Of a DNA stretch of 64,000 bases, positions 51,941 through 62,080 are shown in pieces (position 1 is the first letter of the stretch; every line of letters begins with the position of its first letter). Source of the DNA: Septoria linicola (Eukaryota > Ascomycota > Dothideomycetes > Mycosphaerellales > Mycosphaerellaceae); the NCBI GenBank assembly GCA_024114885.1, contig CP099428.1, forward strand, positions 248,001 to 312,000. The letters run 5' to 3'. The notes beneath the pieces were generated by a model. The model was not told the DNA's origin, searched no databases, and saw only the letters and a program-made list of their open reading frames with translations. The translations under genes and the position numbers were made by a program.

Positions 51941-52840
51941 TTACAGGATCGAGCACTTCTTCTCCTTCTTCTTCCGTGTGAGGAGAGCAGCGCGCGTTGC
52001 GTGCTCGAAGACTTCCCTGACACCTTCGTTGGTCTTGGCAGAGCACTCGAGGTACTTTTGTGCACCGATCTTCTTGCGGACGTCCTCGGCCTGGGAGTGG
52101 TTGTGTTAGCAATGGGGCAGCTGCGAGGGTTGTCTCTTCCGCAGCTTACCTGCTCTGGTGTCACTGGCTTTTGAGACGTCTTGTGGAGCTCCTCAATCGT
52201 CTTCTGGTCGTATCGGAGATCCTTCTTGCAGCCCACGAGGATGATAGGCAGGCCCTGGCAAAAGTGCAGAACTTCTGAGATCCACTATACGGCGCAGCCA
52301 ATCAGCATACATGTTTGTTGTGCGAGGCACGTGAGAAGCATCATACCTTCTCTTGCACATTGTCGAGCGAATCTGGCGAGTCGACGGCGAAGCAGATGAG
52401 AATGACGTGCGAGTCTGGGTATGATAGAGGTCGGAGACGGTCGTAATCTTCCTGACCAGCAGTATCCCATAGTGCTAGTTCGACATGCTTGCCATCCACC
52501 TCAACATCGGCAACGTAGTTCTCGAAGACGGTTGGGACGTAGACCTGAAGAGCTGCGGTGTCAGCATGTGCGCAGATGTTTATGATCTCTCTCCAGCGTA
52601 GTCGTGCATCGTGGACCTCATTGGCGCTGATGACGCGGTCGGAGATAAGGGGGCAGCGGAGTGGAAGCGGAGCAGCAGCGACGAACCTCTGGGAAGGTAC
52701 CCTTGGAAAAGACACTGGCGCAGAAGTCAGTATGTGTTTAGGCTTTGCATCGATGGATGAATCGGCTCGTACATGAGGAGACAGGTCTTTCCACAGGCAC
52801 CGTCACCCACAATGACTAGCTTGCGACGGATTTCCGCCAT
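51941..52840 (-). CDS. RHO1: Rho-family GTPase RHO1 (five exons)
   Basis: Exons on the minus strand are 52840-52773, 52714-52687, 52544-52347, 52284-52150 and 52090-51941 (introns of 58, 142, 62 and 59 nt), giving 192 aa. Motifs are complete: P-loop GDGACGKT (12-19), switch I VPTVFENY with Thr37, switch [19 protein letters not shown] with Gln63, the GCKKDL guanine-specificity motif, ECSAKT, a KKKEKK basic stretch and the CaaX box CSIL, which predicts geranylgeranylation. Rho1 sits at the plasma membrane and controls beta-1,3-glucan synthase, Pkc1 and actin. Residue numbering matches human RhoA exactly in the switches. The 28-nt second exon is very small and could be missed by gene finders. 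Confidence 0.97.
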
Positions 52841-54093
52841 CTGCGCGACCGATCACGAAGCGCCCAGCGAGTGCGGGCGGTGTCCGGGGTGGTAGTGGGG
52901 GTGTCGCGGTGTTGGCAGCGGTGGTGATGGCGAGGTTGTGGTGGTTGAGGTTGTGGTGTTTGGGGCTTGAGAGATGGAGTGGGCGTGAGGGAGACGGAAG
53001 TCAGTCGCAAATGGATGGAGGCGAGCGATCCCTCTCAACCACTTGCGGTTAGCCTTCCCGCTGCCTGGGCTGTGTTTGCTGAGAGAAAGAGCGACCGAGC
53101 GAGAGCGACACACACTTTCCTCACCGCACACTTTCACAGTGACAAACACGAGCCTCGACACGAGCATGTAACTTGCTCAGATCTGGTGCAAATCCCAATC
53201 CTCATCTTGATGCCAATTCTCTGCCACAACATCCAGCGGTCCATCTGACATTTTACCACCAGCAAACGTCCGCCATAGCAACAGCGCCTCACACAAGAAC
53301 CCTTGTCAGCCAAGTCTCACAGCACGTTCTCACTCTCCAACGCTTTTCTGCTCCTGCACCTGCCTTTCATCACTGCATCTTCCATCCAGACACCTAGACT
53401 TGGTCTCCGCCATTGAGGCCGCCATCCTGGTGCTACCCAGCACATGCACATCATCAATTCTCACATGCAGGCGCACTTCCGACCGGTCTCTGCTGCGCCA
53501 CATGAAACGATGCTAGCGCAGCTGAGCCTCGTAAGCTCCTGAGGCACACGAGCACAGAGTGGCGGAGGCTTCCTGTTCCCGCTCTTCACACGTGGGCCAG
53601 TGCTTCAAACAAAACAAGTCGTTTCGCACAGATGAGCCCGAGACAGGACATTACCTCACAAAGTGACCCAGGTTCAGTTATGTGCAAGTACTGCGCTCTC
53701 ACGAGGGATGAGATGCTGCACATGAACAAGCCTACTGCACATACCTCGCGTTTTTCGCTCCAGTATGATCTGTCTTTGACTACTGACAAATGACAGTCAA
53801 TCCGCTTTGAACAGCACCTCAATGCTTGCGCACCAAATCCGCGATGCCACTGTTCTGAGTATCAAGACCATATCTCGATACAATGCTGTCATGCTTCCTC
53901 GAAGCAAGGCTGGCCCAATGTCTTGCTTCCAGACATGTCTTCCTCGAGATGTCTACAGTCCTGTGCTTCCAACGATCGTGCCCCGTCCATGGAACTCATA
54001 AGTAGTTTGAGTCGTGGAGAGCTAACAAGGCAGAACTCATAACCACGACAGATCAATATCAAGGAGAACCATTATAACTACACCAGATTCGTC
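52841..54093. promoter_or_regulatory. Divergent promoter region of RHO1 and the 54 kb gene
   Basis: 1.25 kb. The part next to RHO1 (52860-52970 on the plus strand) is a GT-rich run (GGTGGT/TGTGG) that would form a CA/CCA-rich 5' leader of RHO1. No coding frame is credible. Confidence 0.5.
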
Positions 54094-55024
54094 ATGGCAC
54101 AACGCGAGCGCAGGAATACCATCGCTATTGGCGACCTTCAGGGGTCTATGCCAGAGACGAAAGAGGTCTTCCAGGGTGCAGTGCTTTATTTGCCTCAAGA
54201 GAAGGAAGTCGAAGAGCTTGCTAAAATGCGTGTACTTGCGCAGAAGGAACTGCATAATGATTTCCCCGTGAAACGAATTGCAGGCTCTTCAGCAACCCTA
54301 CAAAGGGTGAAAATCGAACCCTGGAACCACCCGATAGTGGTTCTATCTCGACCACAGAACGATTCGGATATGATCAGCTTTGTGATGGTGAGCAGGAACT
54401 TGGACAAGCTTACAGTATTCTGTTGAGCATGCTGACTTTTGACAGATGACCACGGTGAAGCCAAGTTCCTCACAGCAGCAGTTTGCACATATTCACGACT
54501 ACATCGCAGTTGACCCTACCAGTCCGATAAGTCCGTCTTCGGTGCCTGCATATGCTCCGACTGTGACCCAATTACAGTACTGCAACGGGTATTCCACCAA
54601 GAGGAAAGGCTATGTCTGCGTCGATCCAGTCTATTGGACCAATCGACGTAACTGCTTACGATGGAAATCGAGGGATGTTGAAGGTGGTTGGGCTCTGGAT
54701 GCTCAATCGACAGCTCTCGTTCTAGATCGTGTCAGACGCCGCTGTCAGTACATGCCTTCCGACCGCCAATTCAAGCCTGGTCTTGATAATCGTGCAGAGC
54801 TTGCACAGGGTGTTCACAAGAACCACGCGTATCGGGGGAATGCTTTGAAAAGTAGTGGTCCGGTATATCGGCACAGCACACCTTATCCAAGGCTAAGTCA
54901 ACCCCAAATCTACGCTCAACTTCAAGGCTGGGCGATGACATTCCAGCCATGCCTTACGTCGCTGCATCGAAAAAGAGGTAGCATCGGGCCTCCAATTATT
55001 CGGCAGGAGTCGAGCCAGGGGTAG
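54094..55024 (+). CDS. Unknown protein, 290 aa (two exons)
   Basis: Exons 54094-54387 and 54446-55024 with a 58-nt phase-0 intron (GTGAGC donor, GCTGAC branch point, GACAG acceptor). The N-terminal half is well ordered (VFQGAVLYLPQEKEVEELAK, then HNDFPVKRI) and WNHPIVVLSRPQ runs into ISFVMMTTV across the junction. This suggests a small beta domain with toxin-antitoxin-like or SH3-like strands, but I do not recognise a named family. The C-terminal half is basic and aromatic (CNGYSTKRKGYVCVDPVYW, LRWKSRDVEGGW) and then low complexity. There is no signal peptide. Similar arrangements exist, as I recall, in filamentous-fungal hypothetical proteins. Function is unknown. Confidence 0.75.
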
Positions 55025-55386
55025 GAGAATAACACACACAGCCAGAACTCTTCACGGACCTGTCAAGAATCCATGAAGGCAGGTGATGAACTTTCAAACT
55101 GGTCGTGTATTTCAAGACAATACAAAAAAGTGTAGCGTATCTCGCAGTACAACAGTCTATCTCATCATGTCTATGTCAGATCACCATATGCAATATATAT
55201 GATAGTAAAGGGAAGAAAGCCTCGGCGTGTTGCATGTGAAAGCACGCGTCTCCAGATTTGTGGGGAGATGCCTGCATCATGCTTCCTACACATTGACTTT
55301 GGGTGTGAAGCTGAGACCGAACAACATCGTGTTCATAACTGTCTTAATCACGCAGACTGCCTGCACGATTGTACAGAGTCAACATC
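55025..55386. other. Spacer, promoter of the DUF3984-like gene
   Basis: No gene is seen. An AT-rich stretch ATGCAATATATATGATAG (about 55188-55205) may act as a TATA region about 180 bases before the ATG. Confidence 0.4.
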
Positions 55387-56823
55387 ATGGCCCCGGGAGC
55401 AAACACACCACGATCCCGCTCGAGATCGAAGCGGTCAACCACGAACCTCGCAGACCTTCGACTCGCACCACTATCCACCAAGTACGAAGCCTCGAGAGGC
55501 GATGGTCCTCTCAAGAGTCCTCTAAGAACACCGTACGACGCAGACAGCGAAGCAGACTATGCGCGACGACATCCAAGCTATCTTCAAGGCCAATCAGCGC
55601 CCACAACTCCTGGCATCCTAAGCAGAACCAACAGCAAGCGACATCTAGGAGGAGGCCTCAGCAGAAGAGGCAGTCTATACGACCACAACAATGGGGAGGA
55701 TGCGGACACCGAGAATGATGCACCACTGTCATACACTTCCTCCGGCCCAGCACGAGATAGTCTCCTCCGCGCAGACATCACCTCCGGCCAAATCCCCAAA
55801 GCCAAAAGCGAAGCCACCCTCCTCCACGCCGACACCACAGCTCGCAAAGCTCTCCATCGCCTCTCCGGCCCCGGCGTACCCCTCGCCGCCAACCAGCAGC
55901 AACAACGAAATCGCTACCAACCAGCTCGAGGCCGACGTAGCGGCGCCGCAACTCCCACCCAAAGAAACCACAATGCACTTTCCGAACCCGACAGTTGGCT
56001 CACTCATACCTCCGCCATGACATCCGCGCTTGTCCGTGAAGATAAAGGACAAAGCTGGATCACAACCCGCCAATCATCTACTTCTCTCGCTCCGCCTACG
56101 GACTCTGAGGACGATGATTCTGAAGATGAAGGAGATAATTATGAGGAAATGGCTGCTTTGGCGGCAAGTACAGCGAAAATGCAAGACGATGCAGCAGGGA
56201 GAATGTATGCTGGTGGAGGAGGTGGGTTTTACGGCGGCTACGACGGAGGAAGTCCAGTAAGCACAAGACAAAGTCGGGGTAGTGTATGGGGAAGTCGATA
56301 TGGCTCGAGGCCGACGAGTACGAGGACAAGTCGCTTGGCGAGTCCCGTGGGGACAAGGACGCCGAGGAGGAGGACGTCGGATCAGAGTCATGGGTATTTC
56401 GATCAGGTGCCGAGGGGTGAGGAGGAAGAGAGGAGGCAAGAAGCAGAACGTGAGGACGACACGGAAGACGACGAGCAAGCTATCGCGAGATTAAGTCAAG
56501 CCGAGGGCTTCGGATTGGGTAACGTCGTAGACCGCGTGATGAACTTCCACCTCTTCGGCGGCGTGCAGCATGAAGGCGAGACAACGGATGATGATAACGG
56601 CGGGTATGAAGGGAATCAGCTGTCAGTGAACGAAGGCGAGAGCGTGGAAGAGGCTAAGAAGCGGATGGAGAGGGAGAGGGAGAGGAGGAAAGGTGAGAAG
56701 GAGATGTTGACGAAGCAGCCTGCTCCTGCGCCGCTGGGGGATGGGAAGGGGAAGGGCGAGGTTAGTGCGGGCTGGCAGGATGCGAGCTGGCTGTTGAGTG
56801 TTGCGGCGAAGGCGCTGTTCTGA
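55387..56823 (+). CDS. DUF3984-like protein of unknown function
   Basis: A single exon of 478 aa. I chose the second in-frame ATG (55387, ATCATGG) since MAPGANTPRSRSRSKRSTTNLADLRLAPLS is the typical opening; the first ATG (55369) adds six residues. The sequence is mostly disordered and rich in Ser/Arg/Thr, with an SR-like N-terminus, an acidic patch (TDSEDDDSEDEGDNYEE) and a Gly/Tyr-rich stretch (GGGGGFYGGYDGG). The conserved C-terminus has the helical AIARLSQAEGFGLGNVVDRVMNFHLF, a charged coiled coil (EEAKKRMERERERR) and the terminal WQDASWLLSVAAKALF. This ending is what I recall for the ascomycete DUF3984 family, whose function is unknown. The amphipathic terminal helix might bind membrane. 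Confidence 0.85.
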   Translation: MAPGANTPRSRSRSKRSTTNLADLRLAPLSTKYEASRGDGPLKSPLRTPYDADSEADYARRHPSYLQGQSAPTTPGILSRTNSKRHLGGGLSRRGSLYDHNNGEDADTENDAPLSYTSSGPARDSLLRADITSGQIPKAKSEATLLHADTTARKALHRLSGPGVPLAANQQQQRNRYQPARGRRSGAATPTQRNHNALSEPDSWLTHTSAMTSALVREDKGQSWITTRQSSTSLAPPTDSEDDDSEDEGDNYEEMAALAASTAKMQDDAAGRMYAGGGGGFYGGYDGGSPVSTRQSRGSVWGSRYGSRPTSTRTSRLASPVGTRTPRRRTSDQSHGYFDQVPRGEEEERRQEAEREDDTEDDEQAIARLSQAEGFGLGNVVDRVMNFHLFGGVQHEGETTDDDNGGYEGNQLSVNEGESVEEAKKRMERERERRKGEKEMLTKQPAPAPLGDGKGKGEVSAGWQDASWLLSVAAKALF

Positions 56824-57237
56824 GATGTGTTCTCCAGGCCTGACTGAGGATTTGACTGAGCGTAGTCAATATATGTGATATTTCACGATTTTCATGGCCA
56901 CGTGTTGAGCAGTCTCTGACTGTTGTTCTCGATGTGATCTGATGCATGCAGTGTCATCTGTCAGCCAACATGTCTTCACACGCCGACATGCTTGTATGAG
57001 TAACAGCACAGCTTCCGGTGAAAGTGAAAGTGAAAGTGAAAGTGAACAATCGCGGCTCAGCGGATCTTTCCGCATCAATCCATCCCGAACGAAGCCCGTC
57101 ACCTTCAATGATGTCCGCATAGCTGCAACACCAACCCGCAACTCCTCAAACACCACACACAGCGAGCGACACAACCATTGTACGCCCACCATCCAACCCC
57201 TCCACTACTCTCTCTACTAACACTGCGACCACCACAG
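56824..57237. promoter_or_regulatory. COX8 promoter and leader
   Basis: A 414-bp upstream region containing a short GTGAAA tandem repeat. A CTAAC...CACCACAG arrangement directly before the ATG could be the end of a leader intron. Confidence 0.45.
57018..57046. repeat. (GTGAAA)n short tandem repeat
   Basis: Nearly five units of GTGAAA lie about 190-220 bases upstream of the COX8 start codon. It may be a neutral microsatellite or a factor-binding cluster. Confidence 0.9.
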
Positions 57238-57607
57238 ATGCTCTCCCAATCCCGCCTCATCGCGCGTCGCGCACCCACCGCAGCCCTCCGCCGCAACTTC
57301 ACAACCACCCGCCCACAATTCGGCTCGCCATACCACTACCCCGAGGGCCCGCGCAGCAACATTCCCTTCAACCCATTGACGCGGTTCTTTGCGTTCCGGT
57401 ACTGGGCTTTTATGGGTGCGTTGACAACCAAACAATCATACAGAGGAGTTTGAGGATGTGAGTACTGACGGGTTTGTTACCTAGCGACTGGATTTGGACT
57501 TCCGTTTGGAATTGCTGGTAAGTACATTAGACTTGTTGACTGGGGAGGGGAGAGGGGAGTGGGCGCTGATGTGGGAGATAGTCTGGCAGACGTACAAGAA
57601 CCAATAG
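57238..57607 (+). CDS. COX8: Cytochrome c oxidase subunit VIII (COX7C-like), three exons
   Basis: Exons 57238-57415, 57485-57517 and 57582-57607 (introns of 69 and 64 nt, both phase 1) encode 78 aa. The first 24 residues are a mitochondrial presequence (MLSQSRLIARRAPTAALRRNF). The mature part follows: HYPEGPRSNIPFNPLTRFFAFRYW and a single membrane helix, FMATGFGLPFGIAVWQTYK, which is complete only after both splices. This matches the yeast Cox8 / mammalian COX7C pattern (R/K-x-NLPF ... G-F-x2-PF). It is a small structural subunit of respiratory complex IV in the inner membrane. The 33-nt middle exon and 26-nt last exon are easily missed by automated annotation. Confidence 0.95.
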
Positions 57608-58018
57608 ATGAAGGGTGGAGGAAAGGAAGGTGCGCGTGGTATGGGGAGACTACTACTGCAGAGTCGAGATGGGATATGATTGCGAAGGATGAGGCTAGAA
57701 GGCAACGGCATTGTACAGATACTTCTCGTCGTGCCCTGTTCGTCTTCTTCTGTTTCAATTGCGCTTTGAGAATCATCACCTCTTTCCTCGCTCGTTCCAT
57801 GACAGTTTAGCGCGCTGTGATTGGCGCGGTCTCGCCTCCGGTGGATCAGAACTTCAATATGTGAACTTTTTGTATAGTCATCGCCTTGCCTCGTCTTGAA
57901 CAACAAATTAATCGGTGTCTGCTTTCACGACTCACCATGCCATGATCGTCACGTCCAAGAACATAACGACACCAAGAACAAAAAGAAGAACAAGTCCACA
58001 TAAGTTGCCGCCAACAAA
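57608..58018. other. Spacer, promoter of ELP1
   Basis: The 3' flank of COX8 and upstream region of the ELP1 gene. No gene is seen. Confidence 0.5.
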
Positions 58019-61000
58019 ATGAGGAACCTCCGCAACATCTCCCACACAGCCATCAAATTCGACTCATCATCCACATCAACTTCACCTCTCACAGCAACCT
58101 CCTGGCAAGACTCCCACACTCTCATCTGCGCATTTGGCCCCACACTCTCTGACCCCTCCATCACACTCAAGCGCTTCTCTGCCACTTCCTCTTCCACTCC
58201 CTCAGATGGCACTCTGATTGCATCCTGGGACGCTCCATCCCCAAATCCGGAAAATCTTCCCTTTGACAAGATTCTAACGTTACATTGCCATCCAGATGAG
58301 GGCAGCATTTCGTTGATTTTGGAGGGAGGGGATATTATTCTCGTCAGAGAGGATCCTGAAGATGGTGAGGAAGGGCGAGGACAGGTTGAAATTGTCGGAT
58401 CAGTGGATGCGGGGATTGCAGCGGCCGAGTGGAGTCCTGATGAGGAGTTGTTGTTGATTTATACGAAGCCTACTTCTGCATCGCCTGATGTTGTGGAAAA
58501 TGTACCAGAAACGGAAACTGGATCTGGATCTGGATCTGGAAACTCGACATTATTATTCATGACGCGCGAATTCGAAGGGCTTGCTACAGTGCAACTTTCA
58601 GCCGCCAAGGATTTGGAGGTGAGCAGTCATGTAAATGTTGGGTGGGGGAAGAAGGAGACGCAGTTTTTGGGCCCGGGGGCGAGAGCGAAGGGGCTCAAAG
58701 ATCCGACTGTACCGGACAAGATTGATCGGGGAGTGTTGTCGAGATTTGATGATGAAGAGAGAGTCGCGATTAGTTGGAGAGGAGATGGGGAGTTTGTGGC
58801 GGTGAATTCTGTTGTGCAAATTGAGTCGCCGCCAGGAGGAGATGGTGGGGAAGTTCGGAAGAGGAGAGTTGTGAGGGTGTATTCGAGAGAGGGCGTGTTG
58901 GAATCTGTTTCGGAGCCGGTGGACGGGTTGGAAGCTGCGCTTGCGTGGAAGCCGAGCGGACAGCTTATTGCTGGGATACAGAGACGGGAGACTGAAGCGA
59001 GGATTGATGTTGTGTTCTTCGAGAGGAATGGGCTCCGACATGGGGAGTTTGAGCTCAGACTTACGGCAGTGGAGTGTCAGACGATCGGGACAAAAATCTC
59101 TCTGGACTGGAACTCGGATTCGAGCGTTCTTGCTGTGAGCATGCAGGATCGAGTTCAGCTCTGGACGATGGGCAATTACCATTACTACCTCAAACAGGAG
59201 ATCCTAAGAGGTGGTGAGGGTGATGGTGGGGTGGTCACGAATTGGCACGCGGAGAAGCCGTTGCAGCTGGCCTGCTATACTGGACAGGGCATGAGGCTGC
59301 TCAATTACTCGTTCGAGGTTGCTAGAGGGAGCACCAAGCCGCCGTTCGACCATGGAATTGTGGCTGTGATTGATGGCAAACGATTGAAGATTACGCCGTT
59401 GCGGACGGCGAATGTACCTCCGCCCATGGCATTTGACGAAGTGGATCTGCCAGATAACGCAACCGATGTGGCTGTTGACCCGACTGGGATGAGAATCGCG
59501 GTACTACACTCGGATAGAGTGTCGGTGCTGAACTGCAATTACGGAGCGAAGCCCGCTAAGAGAGCCAACGTTCTGGAGACATTACACTTGGATGCACCAC
59601 CTGGTACCGCTAGTCGACAGCTATGCTTCGACGGTGAAGGTGGCATTGTGGTTCTGTCCGCAACACCAAACGAGCAAGGCACCAGAGTCAGCACAATATC
59701 TGACTTCGGCACGTCCGACATGCGCATTGACACTGCCGTATCGCATCTCTTCAGACCTACGAACCACGACCGGATACTGTTTGAGAACAACAAAGGCATG
59801 GTCCATGACCTCGCTACGAAGGAAGTTGTTGGCACACTACCGGCAACTTGTCCTCATGCCGAAGTCTGGCAAGGAGAAGAGGGCAGTATACTGTTCGGTC
59901 TGACTTCAGGAGGATTGCTTCATATCCAGAGCGACCTGCAAAAGCTGAAAATCAGTGGCTGCACGTCGTTTGCCGTCACGCACACTCACCTTGTGTACAC
60001 CACGAGTAGCCATCTGCTGAAATTTGTGCATCTGCATACCAACGGGGAACTCGAGATCCCGCCTGACGAGCCTGAGAAAGATGAGAGATGCAGGAACATT
60101 GAGCGAGGAGCGAAGCTGGTCACTGTCATGCCTAGCGCATACTCTCTCATCTTGCAGATGCCCAGAGGCAATCTCGAGACCATCTACCCACGAGCCTTGG
60201 TTCTAGCTGGAATTCGACATGAGATTGGCAGGCGAGAGTACAAGAAGGCGTTCCTCATTTGCCGAACACAGAGAGTGGACATGAACATCTTGCATGATTA
60301 TGCGCCTGAGGAGTTCATGAAGGACGTCGATTTGTTCATCAAACAGGTGAAGAAGGTGGAGTACGTTGATCTGTTCCTCAGCTCGCTGTCCGAAGAGGAT
60401 GTCAGTCAGACGATTTACAAGGAAACCCACAAGGCACAAGATTCTGCGATTGGCATCAATGGCCTGACGAACGGAGACGCCGCCCACCAAGCGACACCGA
60501 CTGTCTCGAAGGTCAACAAGATCTGCAATGCTTTTCTAAAGGCTCTTGCTCCACAAGAAGCGACCTACCTCCAGTCCATCATCACAGCTCACGTCTGCAA
60601 AGATCCGCCAGACCTCCCCGCTGGCCTCTCGCTCGTGTCTACATTGCGCAAGCAAGGCAAGCAAGACCAGCTCGAGCAAGCAGTCGATCACATTTGCTTC
60701 CTCGCAGATCCAAATCGACTTTACGATACTGCTTTGGGCATTTACGATCTGGACGTCACGCTTCTGGTTGCGCAACAGTCACAGAAGGATCCCCGAGAGT
60801 ATCTGCCATATCTGCAGTCTCTACAAGACATGGAACCTCTGCGTCAACGGTTCGCTATCGACAACGACTTGAAGCGTCATGTAAAAGCACTGGGGCATTT
60901 GCATGCTCTTGAAGCTTTTGAAGAAGTGAAGAATTATGCTGAGAAGCATGAGCTTTACAGCCATGCCATTGAGCTGTACCGCTATGACAATGCAAGACTG

Positions 61001-62080
61001 ACAGAACTGATGCGAATCTATGCCGGCTTTCTGCTCTCCCGGAATCGATACCAAGAAGCCGGCATCGCATTCGAGTACATTGGCGACTACAATGCAGCTT
61101 TCGAGGCGTACCGCAGCGTTGGATCTCTCTGGCGCGAGTGCCTCGCATGTACCGCAGACATGTCTGAGGAGAAAATCGAGACAACAGCCCGTGACCTAGC
61201 CGAAGGCTGCGAAGAATCCAAGGACTACACATCCGCTGCCACCATCCATCTCGACTACCTCAACGACCTCCCCGAAGCCTGTCGCCTCCTCTGCAAAGCC
61301 TACTCCTTCTCCTCCGCCATCCGCCTCGCCACCCTCAAAAAACAACCCTCCCTCCTCAAGTCCACCATCGACCCCGGCCTCATCGAAACCTCCGCCACAA
61401 CAACCGAACTCCTGGCAGAAATGAAAACCCAACTCTCCCACCAACTTCCCCGCCTGCGCGATCTCCGCCAAAAGAAACTCGCAGACCCCATGTCCTTCCT
61501 CGACGGCGCCGGCGCGGCCGACCACCCTGATATCCCTGATGATATCTCCCTCGCTCCAACAGATGCTACGACTAGCGCGGGAACATTCATGACGCGATAC
61601 ACGAATAAATCCAACCTCATGGGTTCAGTCGCCACGGACGCTACACGCAAGACTTCGAAGAACAGGAAGAAAGAGGAGAGAAAACGCGCGAGGGGGAAGA
61701 AGGGAACTGTGTATGAGGAGGAGTATCTTGTCAACTCCATCGAGCGACTCATTGAGCGGTTAAATGAGACTTCTTCTGACGTGAGTCGATTAGTCGAGGG
61801 ATTGATGAGAAGAGGCATGAGAGAAAGAGCTGTCGCTGTGGAAGCCGCCTTTCTGGAAGTGGAAGGCGCGTGTAAAGCGTGTCTGGGCGAAGTGTTCCAG
61901 GTCGACGATAATGCTGCTACGAAAGTGCAGGAGGAGCAGCAGCCTGGACAAGCGGGTCTCGGACCGGAAATGCATCGTCCCTGGGGCGGAGAGGGCGTGT
62001 TATTTGAGGCATTGACGGCGAATCGGAAGGAGGCGCCTATTGTGAAGGGGTTTGAGAGGTTGGGATTGTTGGAGAGGTAG
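58019..62080 (+). CDS. ELP1: Elongator complex subunit ELP1/IKI3
   Basis: An intronless gene of 1353 aa, close to yeast Elp1 (1349). The N-terminal half (about 1-720) forms the two WD40-like propellers: MRNLRNIS opening, AAWKPSGQLIAGIQRR-like and SLDWNSDSSVLAVSMQDRVQLW blades. The helical half follows with GNLETIYPRALVLAGIR and YKKAFLICRTQRVDMNILHDY, and the TPR-like repeats ELYRYDNARLTELMRIYAGF, RYQEAGIAFEYIGDYNAAFEAY. Near the end is the basic tRNA-binding tract (NRKKEERKRARGKKG, about 1212-1230) and the dimerisation helices. ELP1 is the scaffold of Elongator, which forms cm5/mcm5-type wobble uridines in tRNA in the cytoplasm. A GGATCT repeat codes a Gly-Ser run near residue 168. Confidence 0.96.
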   Translation: MRNLRNISHTAIKFDSSSTSTSPLTATSWQDSHTLICAFGPTLSDPSITLKRFSATSSSTPSDGTLIASWDAPSPNPENLPFDKILTLHCHPDEGSISLILEGGDIILVREDPEDGEEGRGQVEIVGSVDAGIAAAEWSPDEELLLIYTKPTSASPDVVENVPETETGSGSGSGNSTLLFMTREFEGLATVQLSAAKDLEVSSHVNVGWGKKETQFLGPGARAKGLKDPTVPDKIDRGVLSRFDDEERVAISWRGDGEFVAVNSVVQIESPPGGDGGEVRKRRVVRVYSREGVLESVSEPVDGLEAALAWKPSGQLIAGIQRRETEARIDVVFFERNGLRHGEFELRLTAVECQTIGTKISLDWNSDSSVLAVSMQDRVQLWTMGNYHYYLKQEILRGGEGDGGVVTNWHAEKPLQLACYTGQGMRLLNYSFEVARGSTKPPFDHGIVAVIDGKRLKITPLRTANVPPPMAFDEVDLPDNATDVAVDPTGMRIAVLHSDRVSVLNCNYGAKPAKRANVLETLHLDAPPGTASRQLCFDGEGGIVVLSATPNEQGTRVSTISDFGTSDMRIDTAVSHLFRPTNHDRILFENNKGMVHDLATKEVVGTLPATCPHAEVWQGEEGSILFGLTSGGLLHIQSDLQKLKISGCTSFAVTHTHLVYTTSSHLLKFVHLHTNGELEIPPDEPEKDERCRNIERGAKLVTVMPSAYSLILQMPRGNLETIYPRALVLAGIRHEIGRREYKKAFLICRTQRVDMNILHDYAPEEFMKDVDLFIKQVKKVEYVDLFLSSLSEEDVSQTIYKETHKAQDSAIGINGLTNGDAAHQATPTVSKVNKICNAFLKALAPQEATYLQSIITAHVCKDPPDLPAGLSLVSTLRKQGKQDQLEQAVDHICFLADPNRLYDTALGIYDLDVTLLVAQQSQKDPREYLPYLQSLQDMEPLRQRFAIDNDLKRHVKALGHLHALEAFEEVKNYAEKHELYSHAIELYRYDNARLTELMRIYAGFLLSRNRYQEAGIAFEYIGDYNAAFEAYRSVGSLWRECLACTADMSEEKIETTARDLAEGCEESKDYTSAATIHLDYLNDLPEACRLLCKAYSFSSAIRLATLKKQPSLLKSTIDPGLIETSATTTELLAEMKTQLSHQLPRLRDLRQKKLADPMSFLDGAGAADHPDIPDDISLAPTDATTSAGTFMTRYTNKSNLMGSVATDATRKTSKNRKKEERKRARGKKGTVYEEEYLVNSIERLIERLNETSSDVSRLVEGLMRRGMRERAVAVEAAFLEVEGACKACLGEVFQVDDNAATKVQEEQQPGQAGLGPEMHRPWGGEGVLFEALTANRKEAPIVKGFERLGLLER
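58520..58540 (+). repeat. GGATCT tandem repeat coding Gly-Ser in ELP1
   Basis: Three and a half GGATCT units sit in a loop of the first propeller domain, a likely length-variable linker. Confidence 0.9.
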
